Part shown: piece by piece, positions 42,000-52,469 of the stretch
Position numbering within the stretch: position 1 is the first letter of the stretch
Layout of the letters: each line of letters begins with the position of its first letter
Assembly (NCBI RefSeq): GCF_050947335.1
Contig: NC_134993.1
Coordinates: forward strand, 6,386,001-6,450,000
Source: Megachile rotundata
Taxonomy: Eukaryota; Arthropoda; Insecta; Hymenoptera; Megachilidae
Direction of reading: 5' to 3'
Length of the DNA stretch: 64,000 bases
The notes under the pieces: generated by a model
The model's database searches: none
What the model saw: only the letters and a program-made list of their open reading frames with translations
Told to the model about the DNA's origin: nothing
Made by a program: the position numbers and the translations under genes

Positions 42000-42232
42000 T
42001 TATATAAATCCAGAAACCGAATTACACTTAGGTAGGATTCATTATAAATTATAGACGTGTTAATCAAGTAAAGTCTTGTCATTGCGATAGCTTCGAACAC
42101 GAAAATCGAATATGTATGAGGAATATCAAATTTAGTTAATATTACAAATGCGAAGTTTGCTTTATCAGAGATCTGATTTAGATACGATCCAATATAAAGT
42201 ACTAACCAACGAATTTTATATCGTAAATTCAC
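42000..42232 (-). pseudogene. LINE RNase H fragment
   Basis: A 78-codon minus-strand frame reading IPHTYSIFVFEAIAMTRL near its middle, a match to the conserved Glu-containing segment of LINE RNase H (compare SIFTCEAIAIKEAL in the element at 38235-40916). Nothing else of the source element is visible. Short and decayed. Confidence 0.5.
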
Positions 42233-42653
42233 GATTATCTATTACATATTGTTTAATTTGTTAAATTCTATTATTCCTATTATTATTATATCAAGATCTT
42301 TTTAGTTTCTCTATTCTAATTAATCGTTTATAATGTATATACTTTTCTTTATTTGTTGTTATTGTTATTTGTTAGTTTCATTTCTTATCGTTTTATTGAA
42401 TAAATCTTATTGTTGAAAGATTTCGACCTGTGGATTTCACTCCTTAACCGCACACCACACGAATCCCACAATCTTTATTTGCAAAATCGAGTCGTTTAGG
42501 GGTAAGAGTCGGTATTTACCTTTTAGCGCTTGTAACTATCTGAACTTAGGTTCCAGGGACGTTACACATGCTATTAAACGAAAACACATAGAAACACAAG
42601 ACGAACACAGAAATACGAACGGACGTAAACGCAACAATAAGACATCTAAAAAC
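42233..42653. other. AT-rich stretch with LTR-like tail
   Basis: Position about 42395-42468 (GAATAAATC...CCTGTGGATTTCACTCC...CCCACA) closely resembles 48415-48494. Both look like the 3' end of one LTR or repeat family. The left boundary is not visible. No gene seen. Confidence 0.4.
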
Positions 42654-43163
42654 ATGCGAAACAAAAATAAAAATAAAGATAATAACAATAACACCAATTA
42701 CAAACACAAAAATACAAACACAAAACGTAAAACCTTAAATTATGCTAGATGTCAAGATTTATATAAGAACTGTCGGACGAAACTTGCTGACATTGCAGTA
42801 AATGATCAATTATCTAACCTGGTAGAAAATCAACCTCTCCCAGAATCAAAAGAAATTAGCGATTTATACAATCCATTATGGGGTGTAAAGGGCCCCCTTG
42901 ATAATAACAATAAGCAATTTCTCAAACGAAATGATGAAATACCAATTGACAGAATCCTGTTACCAATAACAATAATGAAAATAATAAATAAAATCAATAA
43001 ACTTAAAAATAAAACGGCAGCGGGCCCCGACGGTATATTTAAGAGACATTTACATATATTATTAGCAATCAACTATATACCTGAGAAGCGGAAAATAAAT
43101 AGGATCACAATAATTCGAAAAATAGGTAAGGATCTGAAAGATATTAACCACTTCGGTACGAGC

Positions 43164-43223
43164 GTCGACTATAGTCGACGGCCACAGATGACCTCACACA
43201 GCCGAGCGTCGACTATAGTCGAC
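43164..43223 (+). repeat. Two subterminal palindromes in the piggyBac element
   Basis: GTCGACTATAGTCGAC occurs at 43164-43179 and 43208-43223, 44 bp apart, each within a slightly longer palindrome. Subterminal repeats in piggyBac elements can serve as transposase binding sites; that role is inferred. Confidence 0.8.
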
Positions 43224-43462
43224 GCTCTTTTATTTTATTTCTGCAATTGCGCAGCGTTCGTTCGCATAATTTTAGTTTCGTTCAGTCCATTGCCCAACAC
43301 GGTTTTGTGACGTTTTTACATTTGTAAAATAGGGGTTATTATATTTAATTCTCTTTATATTTTAAAGAAATAAATAAAAGCGCTTTTAATTCATGTGAGT
43401 AATAATATAATATAATATACATATTTTCGAGATTTTAATTTTTATTTTATATCTTAATTTTT

Positions 43463-45096
43463 ATGATTCTTAGACCCATAATGAATTCTGATACATCAAG
43501 TGAAGACAGTATCGTTTTTAGACGCATAAATGTTAAGTCAAAGAGAAAGAGGGCAATAATTCTGTCGTCGGACTCAGAAGTCGAAGAATTAACTGCAAAA
43601 AACGAAGAACTAAATACGTGGTCGCGTGTAAACTTGAATCCACACATACACACGTTTATTGATGAAGATTGTGGAATTAAGGCAGAAAATATTAAAGACA
43701 CATTTAATGTTTTGGATTATTTCCAAATATTTTTTTCGGAGAATTTAGTAGGAGATATTGTAGATGCCACAAACAGTTACTATCGACACTTATCATCAAA
43801 TAACATTTCTTCTTCGTTGAAAAATTGGTCCGATATAACCATAAATGAAATGTTTACTTTTTTCGCGTTAACGCTTACAATGTCGCGTATGAAAAAATTA
43901 TCTATAAAAGAGTATTAGAGTACTCATGATGTGCTTAGAACCGATATATTTGACAAACATATGTCGCGAGATAGATATACAATATTGCTAAAGATGCTTT
44001 GCTTTAGCGACAAAAAATCTAAAAGCTCAGAAGATCGACTGGCAAAATTTCGGGGTCCTTTTGATAAACTGCGTGAAATATGTAAAAAATCATTTTCTCC
44101 ATTCAGGAATTTATGCATTGACGAAAGTCTATTACTTTTTAAGGGACGATTATTTTTCAAACAGTATATACCATCAAGGAGAAATAGGTTTGGAATAAAA
44201 TCATTTGAATTGTGCGATTGTTCAACGGGATACGTTTTAGATGTAATTGTTTACACCGGCTCAACATCCGAGGTGCAAGCATTTTCTGCAAAATTGGGTA
44301 AAAGTGGCAATATTGTTGCAACATTGATGCAGCCTTATTTAGGAAAAGGCCATCAATTATTCGTAGATAACTGGTATTCGAGTCCTGCGCTGTTCGAATA
44401 TTTGCACAGCTTTGCAACAAACGCATGTGGGACAGTGAGAAAGCGACGTGCAGGTATGCCGAAAATGCCAGAAAAATTACAGAGAGGAGAGTGTACTTTT
44501 AGATCATCAGGAAATCTGCTCGCACTGAAATGGCAAGACAAACGCGAAGTTTGGACGTTGTCCACTAGCCATTCAGTAGAGTATAAAAATTGTAAAAAGA
44601 AAAATTACCAAACGGGTGAACAGATTCAAAAACCTTCATGTGTTGTAGATTACAGCAACTCAATGGGTATAGTTGACAAACGCGACGCAATCATTAGTAC
44701 GATTTCATGCACAAGAAAAACGCTGAAATGGTACAAGAAATTCTTTTTTCATTTACTCGATATTTCAATATGAAATGCATATTGTTTATATAAATTTAAT
44801 ACGAAGAAGAATATATCAATGTTTAATTATCATTTAGCGTTAATAGCAGAACTTTTAAAGAAATATTCGGAACCGCGGGAATACAACTCTGGTACTCCGT
44901 CAGCATGTCTTATGCGGTTCAAGGAAAGACTTTTCCAGCGCTGTACAGTAGTGATAAAACAAAAAGGCAAAATCCAATGAGAAGATGTATTATGTGTTCA
45001 ATGAATAACAAAAGGCGTAGTACTAGATATTATTGTAAACAATGCAATGTTGGCTTATGTGTAGTCCCATGTTTCGAAATGTATCACACCAAATAA
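43463..45096 (+). pseudogene. piggyBac transposase remnant
   Basis: Coding similarity runs over 43463-43918 and 43931-44773 in the same frame, separated by a TAG at 43916-43918 that probably replaced TGG. After a TGA near 44771 and a frame change, the Cys-rich C-terminus is at about 44905-45096 (CIMCSMNNKRRS, YYCKQCNVGLC). The catalytic Asp positions are in LCIDESLLLFKG, LFVDNWYSS and VVDYSNSMGIVDKRD. The N-terminus is acidic/Ser-rich. The two stops and one frame change make it inactive, and it is more decayed than the element at 21140. Confidence 0.9.
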
Positions 45097-47338
45097 TAAC
45101 ATTTATTGTGATATTTAAAAACTTACAATATAAATAAAATAAAACATACTTTTAAGTTAAATTTTCTAATTTTTCATTTATCAAAATAAAATTGTCAACA
45201 TTTAGAAATATCGTAATAAAAACATGCGATCTCTTGATTTACATTACTTACATGCCGCCTGTAATGTAGAACAAGCTTTCAGTGTTTCAAAGAAGCTGAC
45301 GAATGGGGCAGCGTGCGGACGGTGAGTGCCGGCCGTGGGCAACGCTTCGTGGCCGATAGGTGCCGTACCGAAGTGGTTAAAAATTAGCGGCCCATTACAA
45401 TAGGTCCGATACTTAGTAGAATGTTTTCTAGCTTTTTGGATTATAGACTAACAATAAGACAAAATATAAAACAATATCAGTGCCAAAAAGGATTCTCGGA
45501 AGAAAGTGGTTATAGGTTCAATACTACTAAATGAGATTATAGCGAGAGCGAAATTGCTTAATGGAGGCGTGTTTCAAATTTTGGATATTTCTAAGGCCTT
45601 TGACACCGTACCTCACGCTATCATTATAAATGGTCTAAAAAAAAGGGGGGTCCCTGAAAGGATCTGCGAGCTTATTAAAGATATATACACAAACTGCACT
45701 ACGGAAATAAAAACTAATGATAAAAATAATAAGATTTTAATTAAACTAGAACGAGGCGTAAAACAGGGCGACCCATTATCGCCACTTTTATTCAATTTAA
45801 GCATAGAGGCTCTGCTAGAATATATCGAAGATAACAGCCAAGGTATTTCGGTCTCCGATAACGAAAAGGTCGCAACCCTAGCGTTTGCAGACGATATCGG
45901 ACTAATAGCGCAAGACCATAAAGAAGCGCAAAAACAAATTAATAAAGTGGTTGAGTATTTGGAAACCCTGGCTATGTCCCTCTCCGTAGATAAATGTCTC
46001 GTATTTCAAATAGTGAGTAAGAAGGATACATGGTACCTACAAGACCCAAAAATAAGAGTAGGACGCGACCATGTACCCTATTCTACACCCGGCGATATAT
46101 TTAAATATTTGGGAGCATTTTTTATCCCCTGGCAAGGCTTGGAGCAAAGAATCATAGTTCCTGAAGTTATCAAAATCATTAAACGTGTCCGGAAATTAGC
46201 CTTAAAGCCGTCACAAAAAATAGATTTAATTATCAAATACATTTTACCTAGATTTATATATGGATTATTAATAAGCCCGCCAAGCGATAGTGTCTTAAAA
46301 TTATTAGATAGCGAAGTCCGCCAACAGATAAAACAAATTCTCCACCTAGTACCATACACAGCTAGTTCTTTTATGTATACACCCAAAAGAAGTGATGGTC
46401 TACGAGTACCTAAATTGGAAAACATTATTAAACTAGGAATACTTAAAAGTAGTATTAATATCTTGAATTCTGAAGACGGCGTGCTAAAATCTATCTTAAA
46501 AGCTAATAAAAAACAAGAACAGTTAAAAAGAATCGCGTGCTCCTTACAGATTAACTGGCCTGCCGAACTAAAAGATATTGAAGATGCTAAAATAAGACTT
46601 AAAAACGAGGCATGCAAAGAGTGGTCGATGCTAAAATCTTAAGGCCAAGGAGTCAATGATTTCCGTAATGATCCTATCGGTAATCATTGGATTCGATATC
46701 CGACAATACTTAAAGCCGGTAAATATATAGATGCACTTCGCTTGCGAACGAATACGGTCGGTACGAAAGTTGTTCTGGCAAAATCTGAAAGAATTGCCGA
46801 CGTTTCATGTAGAAGATGCCATGCACAGCCAGAAACCCTTGGGCACATTTTAGGACTATGTACTCACACCAAGCCGCATAGAATAAGAAGACATGATCAT
46901 ATAAAAAACATCATAGCAGAAAAACTCGCTAAGAAATATCCAGTCTGTGTTGAACCCACTGTTAACGTTGGAGGTAGTCTTTTCAAGCCGGATATAGCTG
47001 TCAATAAGGAACAGAAGGCATTCATATTGGACGTAACTGTCAAATATGAGAACAGGAACTACCTCTACGAGGCAAGAAGGGAGAAAATAAAAAAATATGA
47101 AACATGTCTTGAATATTTTAAAAGTAAATTTAAAACAAGAAGCGCTGAAGTTGTTCCCATTGTCTTTGGTAGTAGAGGGGCGGTTCCAGCGGCTCGATTT
47201 CAAAAAAATGATGTATATCAAATCTATTTTTTACATTACTATGATATGTTTAACTTCATGGCCTCCATGTACAGTGTGTTATGTTATGTGATTGTATATG
47301 TAAAATATTTGTTATTTATTTATTATATAGCTATATAA

Positions 47339-48198
47339 ATGTAATACGTAATCCTAGATTATAGGCATTTGGAAAAGAATAAGAAAGTAATAAGAAAACA
47401 AGGAAAAATGAATGAAATAGATATACGAAAAAACAAATAAATTGTAAGAGTGTCTCTGAACACAGTTATAAAGTAAATCACCGATCGATGGTGCGAGCGT
47501 TGGTTAGAAAGAGACACCAAATATACTTCGAAACCAAGTTATTATAAAATATCATTTAAACATTTATATTATATATACTATTAATTATTAACCCATTATA
47601 AATTGCATTATATTTTTAGTTATTATTTTATGTATTATTTGTAATTAATTATTTCTTCTAATAAAACACTTATAATTCGCGCATCTAAAACTTGTTAAAA
47701 CTCCGATTTAACAGGAAAACTTGTGAAAAACTAATTAATAATAAATCAAAGCATATATTTATTAATCGAATTAATATATATTTGCTACTAAATAAAGTGT
47801 AATAAAATAATAATAATTTTCAAGCAGGAAAAACCTATGATTCTCTGGGTATAAAAGGGCGTGCAGCAAAGGCTGCGAAAGCAGAACAATTTTTGAAGTA
47901 GTACGTGTCGGACCTCTTAGGAGAAATAGAAAGTGACGAATTGGAGCAGTTTTAACTGGTAAGAGCCTACAAGATTCTTAGTTTTGAGTGGACAGCGGGT
48001 ATCAGCCATTTAGATACTCGATTGTTGGATAGTTCTAGCAGCAGGTTCCCCAATTAAGCGATCAGGTTTTGGGTGCCGATTTGTGCTCCGACAAAAAGAG
48101 CCATGGAACTGATACTTTAGAGTCAAACAAGGAGTAACTGTTTCATGTCCAATACAAACCTTAAAATTTTTGTAATTAACCAAATATTGTTCCGTCAG
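47339..48198. other. Non-coding AT-rich stretch
   Basis: Possibly R2-type 3' UTR at first, then unassigned sequence. GGGTATAAAAGGGCG near 47858 is a good TATA box, and GCAGCAAAGGCTGC follows as a short inverted repeat. It might belong to an LTR, but no partner copy lies in the window. No gene supported. Confidence 0.35.
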
Positions 48199-48494
48199 TT
48201 CTGTTAGGATCTAGATCCATTATAAAATTGCGTTATTTTCTTGCGTTGCATACGTCATTATAAAACTGCGTAACCGAAATAGTTAGCTACCGTCTTGCGA
48301 TTTGCGATATTAACAAGTCTAGTATACTCCATCTTGCTTATAGAATTCAGTCGTACATATATTTTTATATTTGCTAAAGGAATGGTTAATTATAACTCTC
48401 TTTTTCGTCCTTACTTGAATAAACCTAATTAATCAACCTAATTTATTAACCTGTAGATTTCACTCTTTAACCACACGCCACCACGATTCCACAT
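48199..48494 (+). repeat. Candidate solo LTR
   Basis: Starts TGTTAGGATCTAGATCC and ends GATTCCACA; the tail matches the sequence at about 42395-42468. TG...CA termini and an internal AATAAA (48418) fit an LTR. No convincing target duplication was found and no second copy of the left end lies in the window. Confidence 0.4.
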
Positions 48495-48618
48495 TCTTTT
48501 AGAATTAGTTATTGAGCGAGCGAACTTTGCAACTTCTTTGTCCGCGTTTTTCTTTTGCACCACTCAACCAATTCTCATCAAATTTTGCACATACATGCGT
48601 ATGTACATCCATATCCTT

Positions 48619-49216
48619 CGCGGCGAATGTATTAAGTCGATTCAATACGTGTCCTAAAGAAACACATTGGAAAATGGCAAAACGCGTACTTCGATATTTA
48701 AAGGAAACGATAAACTACAGCATAAAATACGAAAACAAAAATAGCCCATTACTTGCGTACGTAGATTCCGATTGGACTGGTGATATAAATTATAGGAAAT
48801 CGTGTACAGGATATGTTCTACAATTAGCAGGTGGTCCAATTAGTTGGAAAAGCAAGAAATAAAGGTCAGCTGCGCTATCTACAATGGAATCTGAATACAT
48901 GGCATTGTCGGAGGTAATCACAGAAATTATTTATACCAGAAATTTATTAAAACACATGAGAATTTATGCACTAATAAGTAATTCAACTACAGTTTATTGC
49001 GATAATTTAAGTGCGGTAGAATTAAGTAAAAATAATGTGTACCACGGCCGAAGTAAACATATAGATATAAGATACCATTTTTTCCGCGAAGCGCAAGAAC
49101 AAGGAGAAATTATTGTAAAACACTTGCGTACAAGCGAAATGACTGCGGACATTCTTACAAAACGTTTAGGTAGGATTAAGCATGAGACATGCATTAGGTT
49201 GTTAAACTTGAATTAA
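48619..49216 (+). pseudogene. Copia RNase H remnant
   Basis: Coding similarity begins near 48619 (VLSRFNTCP, KRVLRYLKETINYS), then DSDWTGDINYRKSCTGYV and GGPISWKSKK with a TAA at 48860-48862, then a second frame 48884-49216 with ESEYMALSE, GRSKHIDIRYHFFRE and TSEMTADILTK. It is the last part of a copia polyprotein, followed by a polypurine tract (GAGGGGGAG) and an LTR at 49256. The region just upstream (CACTCAACCAATTCTCATCA) is a different dispersed repeat. It is a different family from the intact copia at 16255. Confidence 0.88.
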
Positions 49217-49255
49217 AGAGTTGAAGGAATTGTAAGACATGCAGTTGAGGGGGAG

Positions 49256-49475
49256 TGTTAGAAATACAACTGCATACCTCGTGTGCGTTTGGGAAGGTTC
49301 GGAGGAGTTCGTACCGAGTCGGAACCAATTCACGTTTGTTCGAGAACTTGTCGGTGCGTGCGAAGCGACCGCGTGGTTCAGAGCGTCGGAAATGTTTAAT
49401 GTAATCGGTCGTAATCGTAATGTGTTCTTTTGAATCTTATAATAAAATACAATAAATCGAATCACCAACATTAAA
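49256..49475 (+). repeat. LTR of the copia remnant (right end uncertain)
   Basis: Begins TGTTAGAAATACAACTGC directly after the polypurine tract. The right end is estimated from where AATAAAATACAATAAATCG leads into unique sequence. Only one LTR copy is present, so the end is not fixed. Confidence 0.55.
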
Positions 49476-49517
49476 ACATTACTACACAGAGTAAGTAACC
49501 TTAGTAACCTGAGAAAG

Positions 49518-50328
49518 GTTAATTAAAAAAGATCGCATTCAATGCAAGAGGTGCCAACGTATCCATCATATGTTGCTTTGAACTGCAACTTGAACTATAG
49601 ATGCGTTAAATGTAACGAACTCCATAACCCCTAAGAGTGCTCGCGCACCAGGAACGTGGATACAAAACTGTTTTGCGTAAATTGTTAGCAATGTGGTCAT
49701 CCAGCTTTCTACAGAGGATGCCCGAAAATAAAAGAAATCGAACAAAAAAATTGAAGAAAAGAAACAAAGGCAGCACCATCTGGTACAACATCAGCCGAGG
49801 AACGATGGAGAAGTTTCGAATATTCGAAAGGAAATGCATCCGAGCCTGCCTCAACCGATACCGGACACCAGAGTCGAACTACACGAAGAGGATTAGCAAT
49901 TACAAATTATATGAAGAAGCCAAACTAATCAGGATAGACTTATTTATACTCAAATTAATTAGAAACCACTGGTCCAACATTCACCAAATTACATCTAATA
50001 GCCAAATATTCAGCTCCGTATATCCGAATCCATTGTATTTCGCGAACACCGTGCAGACAGGATACACGCCACCCGAGTCTTTTATATATTTAGACAGCGA
50101 AGGTTATATTCAAAATTCTAGAAATATCCCCCTCATCTACCATGTAATCCGAAAAACCTACGACAAAACAATTACATACGACAGAAACTTAAATTTCGAC
50201 GACCCTATTATGCGCTTCAACTATAAGTTATCGAGTATAGACACTAAAGACAACCATAGACAGAATAATAAAAAATACTGGTGGCTATAAATTAAAAACT
50301 AAAATCTAAAATCCCCAATAGTGTAAAA
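49518..50328 (+). mobile_element. Jockey array unit A (deleted ORF1-ORF2 fusion remnant)
   Basis: 49518-49765 matches the zinc-knuckle part of ORF1 of unit D (62451-62690), with stops. From about 49766 it jumps to the C-terminal part of ORF2 and stays open to 50290 (TMEKFRIFERKC, SNYKLYEEAKLIRIDLF, TGYTPPESFIYLDSEGY). About 3 kb between is missing. The 3' UTR ends at 50328, immediately before a tRNA-Asp 5' half. It is non-functional. Confidence 0.85.
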
Positions 50329-50356
50329 TCCTCGGTAGTATAGTGGTCAGTATCCC
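50329..50356 (+). other. tRNA-Asp 5' half before Jockey unit B
   Basis: 28 nt beginning TCCTCGGTAGTATAGTGGTC match nucleotides 1-28 of insect tRNA-Asp(GTC), as I recall it, with two differences (positions 7 and 20). It covers the acceptor 5' strand, D arm with A box, and the start of the anticodon stem. The rest of the tRNA is absent. It lies exactly between the 3' end of unit A and the predicted start of unit B. Confidence 0.85.
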
Positions 50357-50358
50357 TC

Positions 50359-50390
50359 AGTCGTCCTTCGACCGTAGTAGGCGACGGACG
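50359..50390 (+). promoter_or_regulatory. Internal promoter of unit B (initiator plus DPE)
   Basis: TCAGTC at 50357-50362 gives an initiator with A+1 at 50359. GGACG at 50386-50390 is exactly +28 to +32, the DPE position and consensus (RGWYV). Jockey-class elements are known to use this Inr plus DPE promoter. Confidence 0.75.
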
Positions 50391-50605
50391 TACCCCTAAG
50401 AGCCTCGGCGAAAGTGGAAAGTGGAAAGTCGCAAGCATTGTTTGAGGTGCATGTTGAGAAGTGCCAAGCGGAAATACTATTAAGTGACGCGCTTAGTGTA
50501 TAGACATTATAGACGAAGATTGACTAATTACTATTATATATATCGGCAAATACATATTAAAATATAAATTTATTATAGTGTTAGTTTAGTGAAAATAATA
50601 ACTTA

Positions 50606-52464
50606 GTGTTCAAAATAGAAGTGACAACAAAAACAGAAGAGGGATGTCTCCCTCCTTCTGAAACTAGCTCATCATTGCAAAACTTGCAATCTTTGCAAAG
50701 TTCCGATCAAAAAGACTCATGGATAAATGAGGCTGTTGGAATTCCAGGAATTCCAACTATTGTTTCTAACACAAGTTTATCACAATTAAGCGATGTTACA
50801 TTAAAGCAATATGTAACGAAAGTAGTAAAACAGCGGAAACAGAGAAAACGACTTAATCCGGTACCAACGATGGTAAAAAAAAAATTGAAGATGGAGGCAG
50901 CACAAAAGGAGGCGATGTCAACCGAGGTGGCATCAACATCCCAAGATGCAAAAGACACGAAAAATATGGACAACGAGAAGAGACCCTCCTACGAAGAGTT
51001 GCTAGAATCTAACCGCAGATTAAATAAGCTCACGGAAAAATTGCTTAAACAACTTGAGGAGAGAGATAAAGCAATTAATAATAATCTATCTCAACCTGAT
51101 AAAACAAATCGACCGAAAAAAGTGACGCGATACGAAGCAATGGACATGGACACTGAGGAAAAAGAAGATGTGGGAAACGAAGACGATTCATGGGCGAAAG
51201 TCAAATCCCCTAAACAAAGAAGAAGATTGGAGGCATAAGTACGCGAGTGCAAGAGACACAGCGTGCAGGCCCCAGTGGCAGTCAACTTCAACGTTCTAGA
51301 CGAGGGCTACCTGAATCCTCGCAACGCGGTCAACAGGCGGACTATTCAAAAAAACAGCCCGGAACGCAGCCAATGGAGGCCCAAACTGAGACCAGTGGTA
51401 AACGAGTGCAACCACGTGAGACTGAACAAAAAAGGTTTGACAGTGAAAATATTAACATAATTAAAAAACCGCCACCGATTACGGTTCACACAAATTCGCC
51501 AAAGATAGTTATAAGATTATTGCAAAATTCTTTCGATGATTTCTATATAAAAAGAATAAACGCGAATAAGTTCACGGTATATACTAAGTCAATCGAAAAC
51601 CATAAAAAAGCGTGCGAGATATTAAAAAAGAATGACATTCAATTTTTCACGTACACTCCCAAAGAGGAAAAAAATATTACAGTATTATTAAAAGACTTAG
51701 AGGGTGATTTTGAACCCCAAGAAGTATTAGAGGCCCTTAATAATAAAAAGATTGATAATTTAAATTTTGTTGAAGTAAAAAAATTTAAGACAAGAAGATC
51801 AATTGAGGGCAACCATAATCTCCCCATATTCCTAGTACAGATTTCGGCAAATAGTAATCGTAATAACCTTAAATATATCAAAACTTTGTTACACACGGTA
51901 GTTAGGTGGGAAAATATAATTAAAAAGGACAGAATACAGTGCAAACGGTGCCAAAGAATTGGCCATGTAGCGGTGAATTGTAATCTAGAATATAGATGCG
52001 TTAAATGCAATATACCTCATAACCCTGGTGAATGCCCGCGCTCTATTGTTGCGAATACAGAAACCAGCCCATATTGTATAAACTGTAAGAGTTTTGGCCA
52101 CCCGGCATCCTATAGAGGTTGCCCAAAGCTCTTAGAGTTCAAAAAAAAAATTGACGAAAAGAAACATATTCTGCAAATAAATAGGGAAAAAAAAATAGCC
52201 GCCTATAATAAATTTATTAGAAAAGATGCTCCATTTAGTCAAATAGTCTCGCAAGAAAAAGTTATTGAACAGATACCGCAAAACAATTCTAATATAATAC
52301 TTACAAGAAACGAACACAACGAACAATATGGTGCATTAATTTCAGACATTAAAAAAATAATTACCGAAACCATTATATCACAAATTACACAAATCCGTGA
52401 AACGGTAGAGATCAACTCAAATAAGATTAATATCATTGCGGAAGCTCTAGACCTCAACATATAA
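50606..52464 (+). pseudogene. Jockey ORF1 (nucleic-acid binding), unit B, frameshifted
   Basis: The first part is 50606-51238, the second 51247-52464 in another frame, so one indel separates them. No in-frame ATG precedes the conserved N-terminal part (QRKRLNPVP). The second part has the PRE_C2HC-type domain (PPPITVHTNS, FTYTPKEEKNITVLLKDLEG) and three zinc knuckles CKRCQRIGHVAVNC, CVKCNIPHNPGEC and CINCKSFGHPASYRGC. Jockey ORF1 binds the element RNA and helps in nuclear particle transport and TPRT. The C-terminus is a coiled-coil-like segment. Confidence 0.88.
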
Positions 52465-52469
52465 TTTTC

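Larger units (their letters stand above)
43148..45376 (+). mobile_element. Decayed piggyBac element, TSD TTAA
   Basis: Ends CCACTTCGGTACG and CGTACCGAAGTGG are inverted repeats flanked by TTAA (43144-43147 and 45377-45380). Two direct copies of the palindrome GTCGACTATAGTCGAC lie just inside the left end. The element is about 2.2 kb and interrupts an R2-type RT frame. Confidence 0.92.
42654..47338 (+). pseudogene. R2-type non-LTR element (RT plus restriction-like endonuclease), interrupted
   Basis: The N-terminal RT part is at 42654-43143 (LNYARCQDLYKNCRTKLAD, AAGPDGI, INYIPEK). A piggyBac element splits it at the TTAA 43144-43147. RT resumes at 45381 with RPITIGPILSRMFS, a frame change near 45500-45530, then 45506-46642 with DISKAFDTVPH, GVKQGDPLSPLLFNLS and LAFADDIGL. 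After a TAA at 46640-46642 in the same frame, 46742-47338 has CRRCHAQPETLGHILGLC (the R2-group zinc motif) and FKPDIAV..FILDVTVKYE, the PD-D core of a restriction-like endonuclease. R2 elements insert in 28S rDNA; no rDNA is visible here. Stops and frame changes make it inactive. Confidence 0.88.
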
